NCBI GenBank assembly: GCA_022494885.1 | Contig: JAGVSM010000470.1 | Coordinates: 124,001-188,000, forward strand | Direction: 5' to 3' | DNA: 64,000 nt | Source of the DNA: Micrasema longulum | Lineage: Eukaryota; Arthropoda; Insecta; Trichoptera; Brachycentridae | Part shown: in pieces, positions 33,924-45,273 of the stretch | Layout: each line of letters starts with the position of its first letter | Position numbering within the stretch: position 1 is the first letter of the stretch | Program-made: the position numbers and the translations under genes | The notes under the pieces: generated by a model | The model's database searches: none | Told to the model about the DNA's origin: nothing | What the model saw: only the letters and a program-made list of their open reading frames with translations

Positions 33924-34045
33924 TTGCAACTAAAATCAAGGGCTAAAGGAGATAAGGCCGTTAACATCACATGCTACGCAGACAATACGACCATAGTGGC
34001 AGAATCAGAAGATGATTTACAACATATAGAATATAACGATTTACA
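33924..34045 (+). pseudogene. LINE reverse transcriptase fragment with the catalytic-box region
   Basis: The frame reads KAVNITCYADNTTIVAESED, equivalent to the YADDT catalytic box of LINE reverse transcriptases followed by the AESEEDLQ motif. The second catalytic aspartate is replaced by asparagine (YADN), which would inactivate the enzyme. Homology fades at about 34,045. An A/T-rich 3' UTR-like segment with GGCACTAAGTGCC and TTCAATAAAATAAAA lies at 34,540-34,590 but may belong to another element. Confidence 0.65.
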
Positions 34046-34599
34046 ACATATATTAGTATTCATTCTTCAAAATTGTTTAAATTTCTTTATTGATGTTTTT
34101 TTCTCTTTCTTTTCTTTTCTTGATTTTATTTAAAAGTACAAAATATTTTCCTTATCAATTTTTTTTTAACATTATGTAATTATGTGTATATTTATATTAG
34201 TTACCTAAGTAGTAGATTTAAATAATAATACTTGTAATTTAAAAAAGAAAAATCTTCGTTTAGTGTTATTCAAAATTGTTTTAATTTTTAAATTATTTTT
34301 TTTATTAATATGGTTGTTTTCTTACTTTTTTTAAAGGTTAAAAAAATATATCTATCACCAAATATTTAATTTTTCAAGTATTTTTATAACTAGTAATATT
34401 ATTTTTAAACCGTGTATCTTTTTTTCTTTTTTGACTCCTTAATTTGCAAATAACTGTTTGGTAATAATTTCTTTTAAATACTATATTTTACTTATTTCAC
34501 TTACATACATGTATTTTATTATATGCAACTTATATATAAAAGGCACTAAGTGCCATTTATTTCAATAAAATAAAATATTTAAAAAAAAAATGTATTAAA

Positions 34600-34835
34600 A
34601 GCAGTAAAAGTATATCTTAAATCAGCTTATAACAGACCATAAGCCTAGACATTTATATTTTATATTTTTTGCACCACAACAGGCCAGGAGGTCCAATAAC
34701 ACTGGTGAATTACATCACAGAACATCCAGGCTTGAGATTTTTCTCAAGATGGTTTTCCATATTTATTTTTTTAGTTCTCACCGAGAATCGAACCCGGTGA
34801 GTCAAAAATGTTCTCCATCTCTGTTGTAATATTTC
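34600..34835 (-). repeat. Foldback repeat family D copy split by a SINE
   Basis: Left part ACAGACCATAAGCCTAGACA and right part TTCTCCATCTCTGTTGTAAT are adjacent in other family D copies and are separated here by SINE A at 34,671-34,803. Confidence 0.6.
34671..34803 (-). repeat. tRNA-derived SINE, family A, copy 3 (head truncated)
   Basis: The body from GCACCACAACAGGCCAGGAG to CACCGAGAATCGAACCCGG is present, but the tRNA-like head stops after the B box at GTGAGTC. It is inserted in a family D element. Confidence 0.75.
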
Positions 34836-34839
34836 AATT

Positions 34840-37135
34840 TTAATTATTCACTCTTCACATTGAACTTCAAAATTTGTATGATTTACTAATAACTAAAAAA
34901 AAAACTATTTAATAATGAAGCAAACCAAAGCAATCAATTAAACAAACTCGGGCATTAAAATAAACGAGTATGTCACAGAGCTCAAGAATATTATAAGAAA
35001 TTAACATGGTTTTCTAATTTGTTAGCTTAATTACCAAAGACACTCTTCCTTTCTAAAAAACTTGTAACATTAAGACTGTCAATAAACTATTTTTTTGCCA
35101 TTTCTACTCAAAATGTTTTACCGGAAATAATGAAATATTTAATGATCGAAAATCTTTGTCCGAACTGTCCTTTGAAAATAAAGTACCTACCGACAAATTT
35201 AGAAATTCAAATAATAACACTCTGCAAAAGAAACATTTTTTATTCAAGTTGTAAACAAATATAGGTACATCTCAACAGATGTGGAGAAATATTTTGCGAT
35301 GAGAATATGGATTCCCGGGCAATTACATAGCCTTTAATTGGCTGATCACTGATCACATAACATACTGAGTAACGTTATTGATTATTTGGCCCTATGTTTG
35401 AATATTATTAAGAATTTTTCCGTTTATTGATTTCAATGAAATAAAAAAAAATAAACTTTATTGGTGCAAGTGAGATCTTTCCGAATAATTTCCCTCCCTT
35501 TTTTATGTTTTTGTTATATGCTAAGATGTCCCGTAAAATAAATGCATCAATAACTTATTACTGTCCAAAATCAGAAGTAGGTATTTATTTTTACTGACAA
35601 CACCTTAAAAACTGAAATTATTAATTGTATATACGTCAAAATCGGTTATTACGAGGAAGACGGGACCGACTGAATTTGCTCGTTGAAAGCATTACTCGTT
35701 ATACTAGAGAAATATTTTTTCAAATCCAATTGCCATTGCATATTGTCACCATTGAAAATTAAAATAAATGCTTACAAACATACAACTTTCTAAATTTCAA
35801 ATTCGGATAAGTAAACATTCATATTTTTTCACAATGTGATAACGATAAAGAAATCTTTTTTCACACTTCAACTTATTTCGCACTACGTTATATTATACAA
35901 ATAATTGCCATTTTTTCGAAAATTTAAACACTTCTGCTTGTTAGTAGTCATGTTTACAAGTCAAGGGTTAGGTTTTAACTATTAACTTATCTAGCATCAC
36001 CCACTTGTAATGTTCATTATGCATTGACTATAGAACATTTAAAAAAAACATTGTCAAAACCCCTAAACAAGGGAGTCATTCATAAACTACAAAAGAAGTT
36101 GTAAATTGTAATGAGGTGCCAAGACTGTGCATACTAAGTTCACAAAGCCTGGATTTTTTACAGACAATTTTACCATATGTGTGATACTTTGTTAATGCTC
36201 CCGGCGAAAACATCAATCAGGTACTTAGAGCCTATACACACCAGTACACATAATTTAATGTTTGATCATTATTTTTCAAATAAATACTCGGACAAGAAAG
36301 GGTTAGCGGAATATGCAATCGGGATTATTAAATAAAACTTGTATATTGTATACACATATCGCATGAAATTAATACAAGTATTATGAGAGATTGTCGCAGA
36401 AAAATCAAGGAAGCGTAAAACGATACGCTCGTCTGCCTTACGGTACGGTCACTGCTTACAAAACACGTACAATTTCATAGTTTTTCCCTAAAGAGCATGG
36501 TGGCATCTACAGATTACCTCCAGGCTTACACAACTGGGTTGCATATTCGTAAATACCCGACAAGTCATCCATTCAAAATACTTCAGTATCACTCGGAAAT
36601 ACGCTCATTATTAACTAGCATTGTTCAACGCCACAAAATCGCTTCTGAGTAGCGCCTGCTAACATCACTCAATAAAAATATTATTTTCGTTGTTGTACCG
36701 AGCTACGCCATAAATGTCTTATAAAAGATTTAGGTTTTTTTCTGTTATTATTGAGATGGATAACGCGTCAAATATTATCCGACATATATCTGCTATTTAC
36801 GAAGCCACTTTGGGTGGATTCCGAAACATCCCGAATGAATAGCGCGTCGGGTATTTACGAATACGCACGGTATTAGGTATCGAAAGCAATGTTTGAGGAT
36901 ATCGTAATCAACCGTGCGAGGCTTGAAATTTGCAGGCGACCACCATGTAATCCCCGAGGTCAACTCAACCAGCCCAATTAGAAATGGGCCACCTTAAATT
37001 TTGATCAATGTTTAGCTCCAACCTGCCTAGTTAGGGAGGCTCGTCTGGTAGTTACCCTGCACTAGCATTTTTAATCATTGAATACAGACATAGGAAAGCA
37101 AAGTAAGTAATTATAGTTAAGTATTCCTTTATGTT
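34840..37135. other. Unique sequence, no recognised gene
   Basis: A short pogo/Tigger-like fragment at 35,636-35,673 (TCGGTTATTACGAGGAAGA) matches 26,417-26,441. The part 36,380-37,060 is less AT-rich and contains no recognised motif. Nothing else was identified. Confidence 0.35.
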
Positions 37136-37139
37136 ACTC

Positions 37140-37290
37140 AATCAGTCCCGTGGATAAATTCTAAAACTGTTTTATTATTTTATAGTATATTTTAATACAA
37201 CAAACTAAAAATGCCTCTAAAATTAAAATATTTGGTAAATCATGAAAACGAAAATATAATTTTTTTATATCAGAGGAACGTCGTATCGCG
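37140..37290 (+). repeat. Decayed tRNA-derived SINE, family C
   Basis: Only a head trace (GTCCCGTGG) and the tail AAATGCCTCTAAAATTAAAA then TATTTGGTAAATCATG remain, in the expected order. The B box is lost. Confidence 0.45.
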
Positions 37291-37326
37291 AATATGAAAT
37301 AATTTGACAACATAATTATTTTTCTA

Positions 37327-38140
37327 TCCGCATTAGGTGGTGCATAGGGCACTGAATTGGCACTCTAATTGCAGCGTGTGTGGATCAGTTTTGTTTTGGA
37401 GAAGCTTTAAATTCAATTTTATTTATTCATATATATGTACATTACAAAATGCAATATCTTAATTCATACATATAGAAATAATTAGGTAAAATTAGGTATA
37501 TATAAAAAAAAACATATAAGTATACATAATATCCAGGGAATAATATGTTAAAAAAGTAAGAGAATCTTGTAACGAAAAACTCTCTCAGAGACGTGAAAAA
37601 TGTCAACGTCCAAAGTAATATTGTTCAACATAGAGATAGCCCTTCCAACAGGCATAACCATTGGCAGGTTGGTCCTATATATTGGAATGGGAAACAGTAT
37701 ATGCTGACACTGTCTAAGATTTATCCGGAACATAAAAGCTAATGCTCCGCATAATTTCAGGATTGTCAATAATACCGCGCAACAATCGAAAGAAGTGCGT
37801 AGTTAAATACACACTCCTTCTTGTCTTCAAACTTCTGTAACCAAGCATACCCTGGAGGAACTCAGTGGGATAACGCCATGGATAAAATACGGTAACCAGT
37901 CTAACGCTTCAAGTGCCAGTCCAGAAACAACGAAATATTGCCATGTAGAACCTCACCGTTATTTATTTATTCGTTTATCAAAACAGTTCGCAAAAAAATA
38001 CATTACATACATACATTATATCAACATTTTTTTTTTTATAGTACCATTTATCATTACCTTTAAAACCGATAAATCGGGTCAGGAATTAAACATAGGACCT
38101 TAAACATGGTAGACAACCACTACACTACACTCAGTTTCCC
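37327..38140 (-). repeat. tRNA-derived SINE, family B, split by a LINE insertion
   Basis: The 3' part at 37,327-37,390 (GTGCATAGGGCACTG, GCAGCGTGTG) and the 5' part at about 37,893-38,140 (CAGTCTAACGCTTCAAGTGC, then a decayed tRNA-like head) are adjacent in other copies. About 500 bp containing the LINE fragment lies between. A further 100-bp AT-rich block interrupts the 5' part. Confidence 0.55.
37548..37860 (-). pseudogene. Jockey-type LINE C-terminal fragment
   Basis: On the minus strand: PTEFLQGMLGYRSLKTRRSV, then FFRLLRGIIDNPEIMRSISF and, after a frameshift, NLRQCQHILFPIPIYRTNLP and NNITLDVDIFHVSERVFR to a TAA at 37,548-37,550. This is the same protein end as at 42.0-42.5 kb. It shares a two-base deletion with the 8.56 kb copy. 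Truncated and dead. Confidence 0.8.
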
Positions 38141-38258
38141 TTGTCAGGATTTTTAATGATACACACAATAAAATATATTTTTTCAATGGTTATACATAAG
38201 TTGACAAATGTTGGACACGTGTCAAGAAATAATATCATATAATAATATTTATATATAG

Positions 38259-38785
38259 GTGGATAATATATATAGCGCCATCTTAGTGAAAATCACCTCA
38301 AGGGAGCTATAGAGTAAATACATATCCCAGCGCATCTTGCAGCTACAGAGCGCATGGACGGTTAGGATTTTAGTTACTCGTTTCTAATTAAGATCAATTT
38401 AAATTAAAGAAGATAGAAGCTTGATTACAGCACGTCTTGCAGCTGCAAAGCGCATGGTCGGTAAGAAATCTAGCCCAGATTTACACATTTTTTAAATTGA
38501 CAAAGAAATTTAGTGTATTAATGAAATAAATAAAAAAATAATAGTATTAATAATAAAAAGGAGTAAGATTACAACACGTCTTGTAGCTACTAAGTGCATG
38601 GACGGTTGGAATTCTAGACCCCACAACACGTCTTGTAGCTACTAAGTGCATGGACGGTTGGAATTCTAGACCCCATTTACAAAATTTTGGTATTTTTAAA
38701 GTTGATAACATTTACATATGGAAGCTAGATTACTGATTGTCATGCAGCTACAAAGCGCATGGACGAGTGGATTCTAGCAACTTAA
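38259..38785 (+). repeat. Multi-motif repeat family E, copy 1
   Basis: The left end GTGGATAATATATATAGCGC and CACCTCAAGGGAGCT lead into five occurrences of a motif like CGTCTTGCAGCTACAGAGCG, CATGGACGGTTGG, TTCTAG, at about 38,332, 38,431, 38,575, 38,627 and 38,738. Alternate occurrences end in GGAATTCTAGACCCC or AAGAAATCTAGCC. Spacers are AT-rich. The layout is collinear with 43,921-44,410 and with the minus-strand copy at 15.4-15.6 kb. It has no reading frame, no tRNA-like boxes and no terminal repeats that I can see. Confidence 0.8.
38571..38674 (+). repeat. Exact 52-bp tandem duplication within family E
   Basis: Two identical adjacent units (38,571-38,622 and 38,623-38,674) each begin ACAACACGTCTTGTAGCTAC and end TTCTAGACCCC. 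The second copy of family E has a single unit here, so this is a local, recent duplication. Confidence 0.95.
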
Positions 38786-38789
38786 AATG

Positions 38790-40115
38790 ATATAAATAAA
38801 TTTACAAAAAATAAACGTAAACATAAAACAAAGTAGTAAATTAGTCAAGAGTTCATGCAATTTTTTTTTTTAATAAATAAAGCACTGTTTCAACATTACG
38901 GTTAACAAAATAAAGATAGATGTCCGAAGAGTAGCTTTTATAGATAGTAGGTAGATACCGCCGCGATGTGGACTACTGGCTGCTTGATATTTCCTGGAAG
39001 ATGGTCGATGCACATGTGTAGTTACAGAGAGATGATGCCTATTGTTCTAACAACTAGGTGTCCATTTTGGTCGGTATTGTTTCGTTTTATGAGACGCAAC
39101 ATTCCCGTTCAATTCGCTTTTTTACATTAAGGGTTGATTTATCATTTTGTATCTTATTCGAAGGTAGGTATCTAAAATATTATGTATTTATCAAAAAACA
39201 TAAGTTCACTTTTAGTATCACTGTTGTAATTTATAAATTATGGGGGGTAATGTAGGGCGTTTTATTTTTATACGCGCTACTGCGACGACCAAGACGATTG
39301 AGATACATTTTAAGCCAAACAAACCGCAAATCCATCATCTCCTTCCTCACACACATAAAAGCGAGGAATACATCCGATATTGAATAAGTGCATAGTTTGC
39401 GGTGTTCGGAGATCAATTTTGTGGTGGTGAAAGGAAATCACGAGCGATCTGTTACGAGGAAGAATGGAACGCCAACTGGCAAGAAGAACATCATCCGTCA
39501 TCACGAACTGATGTCTTCTTCATTTAACATGCACGGAATATTATTACAGGTACTGGGTATTTGACGCTTTTCCTAGCGGCACACGCGCCCCGCGAAGATG
39601 ATCCACGACCACTCGACACGATTCTATTTAGCAGAAACAAAAATATCGCTAGCCAAAAGCACAGTGGAATATCTCTGAAAAACAAATTCTGCAAACGGTC
39701 GGACTGCATTATGAATACTATATTTTCAAACGGGTAAACTATCTAACTTCAGTATTTTAAAATTTGAAAACATTTATTTGGTCAATTTATTAACATACCC
39801 GCATGTATATCTGAAAATTGGAATTTCGATTTTATCTCATTGTTGCTTTGAGCTAGCGGTATGTACGTATGCGACCTATCATCACAAAAAAGTAAATATC
39901 TACATAAAAAAATATTAGATAAATATATTAACATTTAACTGTGTTATAAAGTTGATAGCTATCCGAAATTAAATTATAATATAAAATTTTAGCATATCAA
40001 ATTAATATAGTAAAATTATATTTAAATTCTATCAATTTATTTGAAGTTTAAAAGAAATTTAGGTTGATAGGCTTCATTTTTATTTTGTATTACATTTACA
40101 AAAAATATTATCAAT
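38790..40115. other. No recognised gene
   Basis: The part 39,270-39,710 is less AT-rich with several overlapping short frames on the minus strand (39,231-39,709), none recognised. No shared repeat was seen. Confidence 0.35.
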
Positions 40116-40121
40116 CACTTT

Positions 40122-40359
40122 CCGTACCCAATGATGCATAGGGCACTGCATTATTAAACCAAATGCAGCGTAGTTCGATCATATATTACGTGAAGGCAAG
40201 GTGAGCAGTCTTACATTTCAGGCGCCAGTCCAAGAACAATGCAATATTGCATTAAAAAAACCTTTAAAATCAATATTTCACGTCCACCCTGCCAGGAATC
40301 GAACCCAAGACCTCAAGAACGGTAGGCAAACAAGTCAACCACTAAACAACGAGGCAGAC
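40122..40359 (-). repeat. tRNA-derived SINE, family B
   Basis: Minus-strand head with CTCGTTGTTTAGTGGTTGAC (A box), B box GGGTTCGATTCCTGG, body with GCGCCAGTCCAAGAACAATG on the plus strand, and the 3' end GCACTGCATTATTAAACC. Moderately diverged. Confidence 0.75.
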
Positions 40360-40639
40360 TTATCTCCACTCGATTTCCTTACTCAGGATTTTTACCTGAG
40401 AGCAGCCATCGAGTCGAAAGCACACGTCCAGGTTTTTGGTTCAATTTACATGCAGAAATGTATTCTTCGAGATTTATAAAAATACCTAAGAAAAAGACCA
40501 ACTCCAAATATATATGGAGTTTATTTTTTAAGCTCGGTTTATATGAAGGGTCAATGGTAGCCCTTATGTGATTGCCAACACGTATGCCTTACGCACGAGT
40601 GTTCCAGTTTCGATTCCAATATAGATTACAATATATATT

Positions 40640-40737
40640 TAAATATATTTTTCTCATACCTGGCTGTTTTGCCATGTAACACTGTGTACATCATTGTAAT
40701 GGAACTTTTTGACCTATTGTAGATTGAATAAATAAAA
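40640..40737 (+). repeat. LINE-like 3' UTR end
   Basis: TGTTTTGCCATGTAACACTG then GTAGATTGAATAAATAAAAC resembles the polyadenylation end of a LINE. A frame at 40,201-40,479 upstream partly overlaps the SINE and is not recognised. No reverse-transcriptase motif was found. Confidence 0.4.
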
Positions 40738-41089
40738 CTAATATTTTAGCTCCACGTTCGTAAAAAATACCTCGTTATAGCATTTTTTATTCAATTTATT
40801 TATTTACTGAACCAACCATATTAAAAAAAAACAATATAAACAAAATAACAACAAATAATAAGACCAATTACGGGATTCACTTGGGAACAATATAAAAAAA
40901 CATAAGGTAAAGTTCGCTACGAGTAAAATGAAGTTGGATGGGAAAACAGGAAAGGAAGAGAAAACGGGAACAATCGAAAGAGAAAGCAAAGCATATAAAT
41001 AAGATAAACAAAACAAATAAAATAAATATACATTTACTTGTATATATTATACAATATAATTAATTCTAAAAATAAGGAAAACTATTTTT

Positions 41090-41268
41090 ATTCTTTTGTT
41101 CTAGCCGATTTACTCAAATATTTCAATTTTAGTAGCCATTTTCAACGAGTTGTAAAATAACTTATTATTAGAAAATGGAAATCAAGTTGTGATAAGAGTG
41201 GGGTGCGATCCTCGGATCTTTGATCTATGAGTCCACGACATTAGCCACGGGACCACAACCCGATTCAT
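41090..41268 (-). repeat. tRNA-derived SINE, family C, copy 5
   Basis: On the minus strand GGGTTGTGGTCCCGTGGCTA, a diverged B box, CACAACTTGATTTCCATTTT and ACTCGTTGAAAATGGC are all recognisable. Confidence 0.8.
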
Positions 41269-41404
41269 AAAAAATAAAACTTAAGATTTTGCTCTTATAA
41301 CGTCTCCATCGCAATTTTAACGTGTTTTTTGAAGTAATATTTTGTTTTGTTGAAAAGATCTGTCATGCTTAAGTTTTAATTGTATGAATACACGATTAAT
41401 GTAT

Positions 41405-41671
41405 TCATTTTTTACCCAGATTCTGAAATTCCAGATTCACAAACTGATGAGTTATTCTACTATTGAATCTGGGTATTCTTAATTTTATTAGTAATAATAG
41501 TTCAGCAGAATCAATTTCGTTATTTAAGATGTGGCATAAATAACCTTGTTCTTGAGCAATTCTTCGATCGTTAAGAGAACTGGTTCGATTGTGCTCGTCT
41601 GAATCTACATAATTTGGAAAAATATTATTTGTCTTGTAATTCAAGTGCAATAAATTCGTTTTGTATGGCAA
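41405..41671 (-). other. Unrecognised 88-codon open frame downstream of a hammerhead copy
   Basis: The frame starts MPYKTNLLHLNYKTNN about 60 bases after the family F hammerhead on the same strand and runs to a TAA at 41,405. It contains NDRRIAQEQGYLCHILNN and no domain I recognise. Its position corresponds to the MEFHQEL start of other family F copies but the sequence differs. It could be a fragment of a mobile-element protein or a chance frame. Confidence 0.3.
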
Positions 41672-41679
41672 TCATAGAT

Positions 41680-41860
41680 AGACTTATCAATGAAACTTCT
41701 TGATTTAGTTTTACTTTTTTATTATTTTGACCAACGAGCGCTTTCGCCTAAGTAGGCATCTTTAAGACTGGACCAGTCTTGACTAAACCAAGAAGTTTCA
41801 TTAATAAGTTTATTTATAATTTTATCATAATCATTAACTATGGAGTTTTATCAAGAAATA
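41680..41860. repeat. Hammerhead family F copy arranged head to head
   Basis: The minus-strand motif at 41,730-41,772 has CTTAAAGA (core damaged), helix II GCCT/AGGC with loop ACTT, then GAAA, GCGC, TC and GTTGGT. Next to it on the plus strand is a second, deleted copy that keeps ACCAGTC and an inverted AAGAAGTTTCATT block. It leads to an ATG at 41,840 opening MEFYQEIS. Confidence 0.65.
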
Positions 41861-41934
41861 TCAACAAAAAACATCAAATCATAAACAGGATTCCATAAAA
41901 TTGAACCGAATTCAAACAGACTACGCACATACAA

Positions 41935-42640
41935 ATAATTCTCTATAGTTCTCCGAACTGGAAGGGTTTTTGAGAATCCCCGTACACTCAGAATTTTGTA
42001 CAACTCGTTGGTTCGCTCGAGGCTTGAGAGTGCATCGGTGATATGGAGTCCGCACGAAGCGAGATACTCCTATACCTCATGTTGGAGGGGGTTCAGAAAA
42101 AAATTCTGAGGTATCTCTACATGAGGGAGTATGGTAGTTATCCGTGGCTCTATCCCACTGGGTTCCTCTTGGGTATGCTTGGGACCAATAGTTTACAACT
42201 TAGAAGGGATGGGTCTACACTGACCTGACCTACACTGACATTTTTTCAGACTGTTAAGGGGTTTTATCGATAACTCAGCCATTTTAGAGTGTATCAATTT
42301 TTATGTTCCTGATGGCTATCTCCGACAGCGTCAGCACAGACTGTTTTACCTCCTGGTTTCCAGAACCAACCTGCCTATGGTCATGCCGATTGGAAGAGCA
42401 GTCAAGCAGCTGAACATTATCACTTTGAAGATCGAAATCTTTCACATTAGTGAAACTATGTTTAATATTGTTTAAGAGGCAAATACTCTTGCTATTAGAG
42501 AGTATTATACCTTAATAATGTCGAACCATTGCTCAAGGGTTCTTGGTTTGATATAAAGTTCCAATTTAACGTCTTAAATCCTTTGTTATTTGTTATGTTA
42601 CTTTGTGAATAAACAAATTTGAATTTGAAATTTGAATAAT
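41935..42640 (+). pseudogene. Jockey-type LINE C-terminus with 3' UTR
   Basis: In order, over several frames: NSLVRSRLESASVIWSPHEA, VQKKILRYLYMREYGSYPWL, YPTGFLLGMLGTNSLQLRRD, FFQTVKGF, then GYLRQRQHRLFYLLVSRTNL and IFHISETMFNIV with a TAA near 42,473. This is the connected C-terminal part of a jockey/I-like reverse-transcriptase protein. The element ends in AATAAACAAATTTGAATTTG repeats at 42,607-42,640. At least three frame changes make it non-functional. It is the best copy of the family that is also at 8.56 and 37.7 kb. Confidence 0.85.
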
Positions 42641-42644
42641 ATAA

Positions 42645-43335
42645 TATTAATTGTATATATATATCACTAAATGCCTCCGACATTCCAAACTTACTCGATA
42701 AAAGCTTCATTTTAAGTTATTTCATCGTGAAATCCATGCACATATTGGATAAAACCTGAGTTCCCAATCCTAAAATTTAGAGTATGTCCTTATGCTGATA
42801 CTTAATTTCATAAATTTTCACATGTAAGAAAATACGATTAAAACACTATTTTGATTTAAATTACCTTTTTAATAAGTAATTATTATCAACTGTATTGGAC
42901 ATCATAGTACGGTTAATATATGTAATCTGACATTGGCAGCATCATGAAAGGGTATTAGTAATTAGAGGTTTAGTTTGCTCTTGTATTCAGCCTACTTTCT
43001 AATTATTGCAATTTAACGACAGTTATTGGTGTTTTTGATTGACAAATCAACTGAGGCGGATAGTGGATAGCACGCTATAGGTCGAGAGATAATCACTCGA
43101 AAGTTATTTTATAAACGGCTGCAATCTTAGCTCCAATAATGCGTCGCGAGAACGTATCGTTGCAACACGCAGGAAGAGACTAAGGCGATGTCATGAAAGA
43201 CGAAAAATGATCAACTATTTTTAAAGTTATTCATCCCAACATCAAAAGCGAACGAATATAATAAATTATATTTACTTCCTCGTATAATGTGACTAGAGTT
43301 TGCGCCGTTTAAAGTGTTTAATTGTAATTTCATGA
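42645..43335. other. No recognised feature
   Basis: AT-rich sequence with no shared repeat or coding motif recognised. Confidence 0.4.
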
Positions 43336-43339
43336 TTAT

Positions 43340-43585
43340 ATATATCGACGGTGGAAAGGAAAAATATGGTAAGCAACGTGTAGCAGCTTTACAGAAGAGC
43401 CAATTGAAGCTTTTTTTATCAATACAAAAAAAACTCACATATACTAATTATTTTGGCAGGATTCCTTAAAAATAAAAAAAACTAAAACATGATACTTTTT
43501 ATTCATTAAAATAAAAATAATTGGCTCTTCTGTAAAGTTGGCTACACGTCGCTTAGGAAATGTTGCCAGTCCACCGTCGATATAT
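43340..43585. mobile_element. Foldback/MITE with about 70-bp arms
   Basis: Left end ATATATCGACGGTGGA and right end reversed ATATATCGACGGTGGAC match. The arms also share GTGTAGC and TTTACAGAAGAGCCAATT in inverted order. The centre is about 90 bp of A/T-rich sequence. TA dinucleotides flank the ends. No transposase is present. Confidence 0.75.
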
Positions 43586-43589
43586 TACA

Positions 43590-43918
43590 ATTGATAAATA
43601 CACAAATGATCATGATGTAGGTATTAATATAATATATTATGTAATTTAGGTACCTAGTTGCTTTTTGGTAAGATTTAAAATATTTCGAGGTAGTTTATTT
43701 TTAAGCCATAACAATGAAGCAATCATGTGATTTTACACAGAGTAAAAAATACGCGTTGTATTATTAAACGTGGAAAATTGCAAAGCATGTACCTCAAATA
43801 TTAATTTAATTCAAATTCTCGTACAGGAAACGAAAAGGACATCTTTATAATCGAGTTAATTAATTTTCACACTAAAAATACGATCAGCAATTTCTTAGAC
43901 ATACTTAATAATAATAAT
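43590..43918. other. No recognised feature
   Basis: AT-rich sequence between the foldback element and family E copy 2. Confidence 0.4.
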
Positions 43919-43920
43919 GT

Positions 43921-44410
43921 TTGGATAATTTATATAGCGCCATTTTTGTGAAAATCGCCTCAAGGGCGCTGTACAATAAATAAATATCCCAACACGTCTT
44001 GCAGCTACAGAGCGCATAGACGGTTGGGATTCTAGTTCATCGTCTCCAATTATGATATATTACAATTATGATATATATGAGCTAGATAACAGAACGTCTT
44101 GCAGCTACAGAGCGCATGGGCAATAAGAAATCTAGCCCCTATTTACATTTTCATTTTTAAAATTTTTATTTGACAATTAAATTTAGAGTTTAAGTGATAT
44201 TTTAAAAACGAAATAAAAAGCAAATTTATAAAATAAGAAGTTAGATAACAACAAGTCTTGCAGCTACTGAGCGCATGGACAGTTGAAATTCTAGACCCCA
44301 TTTACTAAATTTAGATATTTGATAGTTGATAACATTTACATAATATGATAAAAATTATATGATAGCTAACATCACAAAAAGTCTTGTAGCTTCAAAACGC
44401 ATCGACAAAT
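43921..44410 (+). repeat. Multi-motif repeat family E, copy 2
   Basis: Left end TTGGATAATTTATATAGCGC then GCCTCAAGGGCGCTG. Motifs at about 43,992, 44,094, 44,253 and 44,379 (CGTCTTGCAGCTACAGAGCG and variants) end alternately in GGGATTCTAG, AAGAAATCTAGCCCC and GAAATTCTAGACCCC. The order of motif types is the same as in copy 1. Confidence 0.8.
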
Positions 44411-44414
44411 GGAA

Positions 44415-45270
44415 TTTCAACAACATAAGAATGATTTTAAAAAGTGAATAATATAAAATAATTTTAAAAAACGCAATAATAATACATTGAGCAAACAGCT
44501 GGTAAGTGTGGCAATTAAGTGAACATGTAACAGCACAAAAAGTAAAATATAAAAAACTAAACAAAGATAGCATTCCTTAACTTATTATTAAGGCTAACAA
44601 GACAATAGACGATACTCAAACTCGTCCCTGTTTTATTTTGGTATGCAGTAAACAGGATCTATTGTCTTTTTTCTAGTAAATAACTGTAAAAACATTTGGT
44701 TCACATTTGGCTGTTCCCTGGGAGATAGAAACGCATCTGGGTGCGCAGTGTAGAGTGTAGGTACCAAGGAATTTATCCGCTTCTTGTTAATTTTGTTTGT
44801 TATTATTATAAGCATTTTTCCCGCTTAAAATTTCTGATTATTATTTTTTTACTTTGATTAAGATGTCAGATAAACTTGTGTATTACTTTTGATATTCGAG
44901 TAATTTTACGTGATACAGGAAAAATGTATCATTTGTATTTTTAAATGAACATAGATAGGTAGCACTATATTATACAGAAATCGTTTTATAATAAATAGTT
45001 AAATTTTAGCACTCGATCTTCACAAATAAACACTTTTATAAACAGTTTTAACAGAAGCACAGTTATAAAATCACGAGAGGTTGTGGCGTTCGAATATATT
45101 TTGGTTAGAACAAAGCGTTGAATATAATAACGTTTATAAAACAATGCTTTAAATTAACTATCTCACTCTTTGTTTATAGCATGTCCACACCTTAGCGACT
45201 TAACTCAATGTTTATAACAATTTAACACATATTTGTGTATTTTAAACTAAAGTTGCAGAGATGAACTATA
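44415..45270. other. AT-rich, no recognised feature
   Basis: No shared repeat, coding motif or tRNA-like element was recognised. Confidence 0.4.
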
Positions 45271-45273
45271 TTT

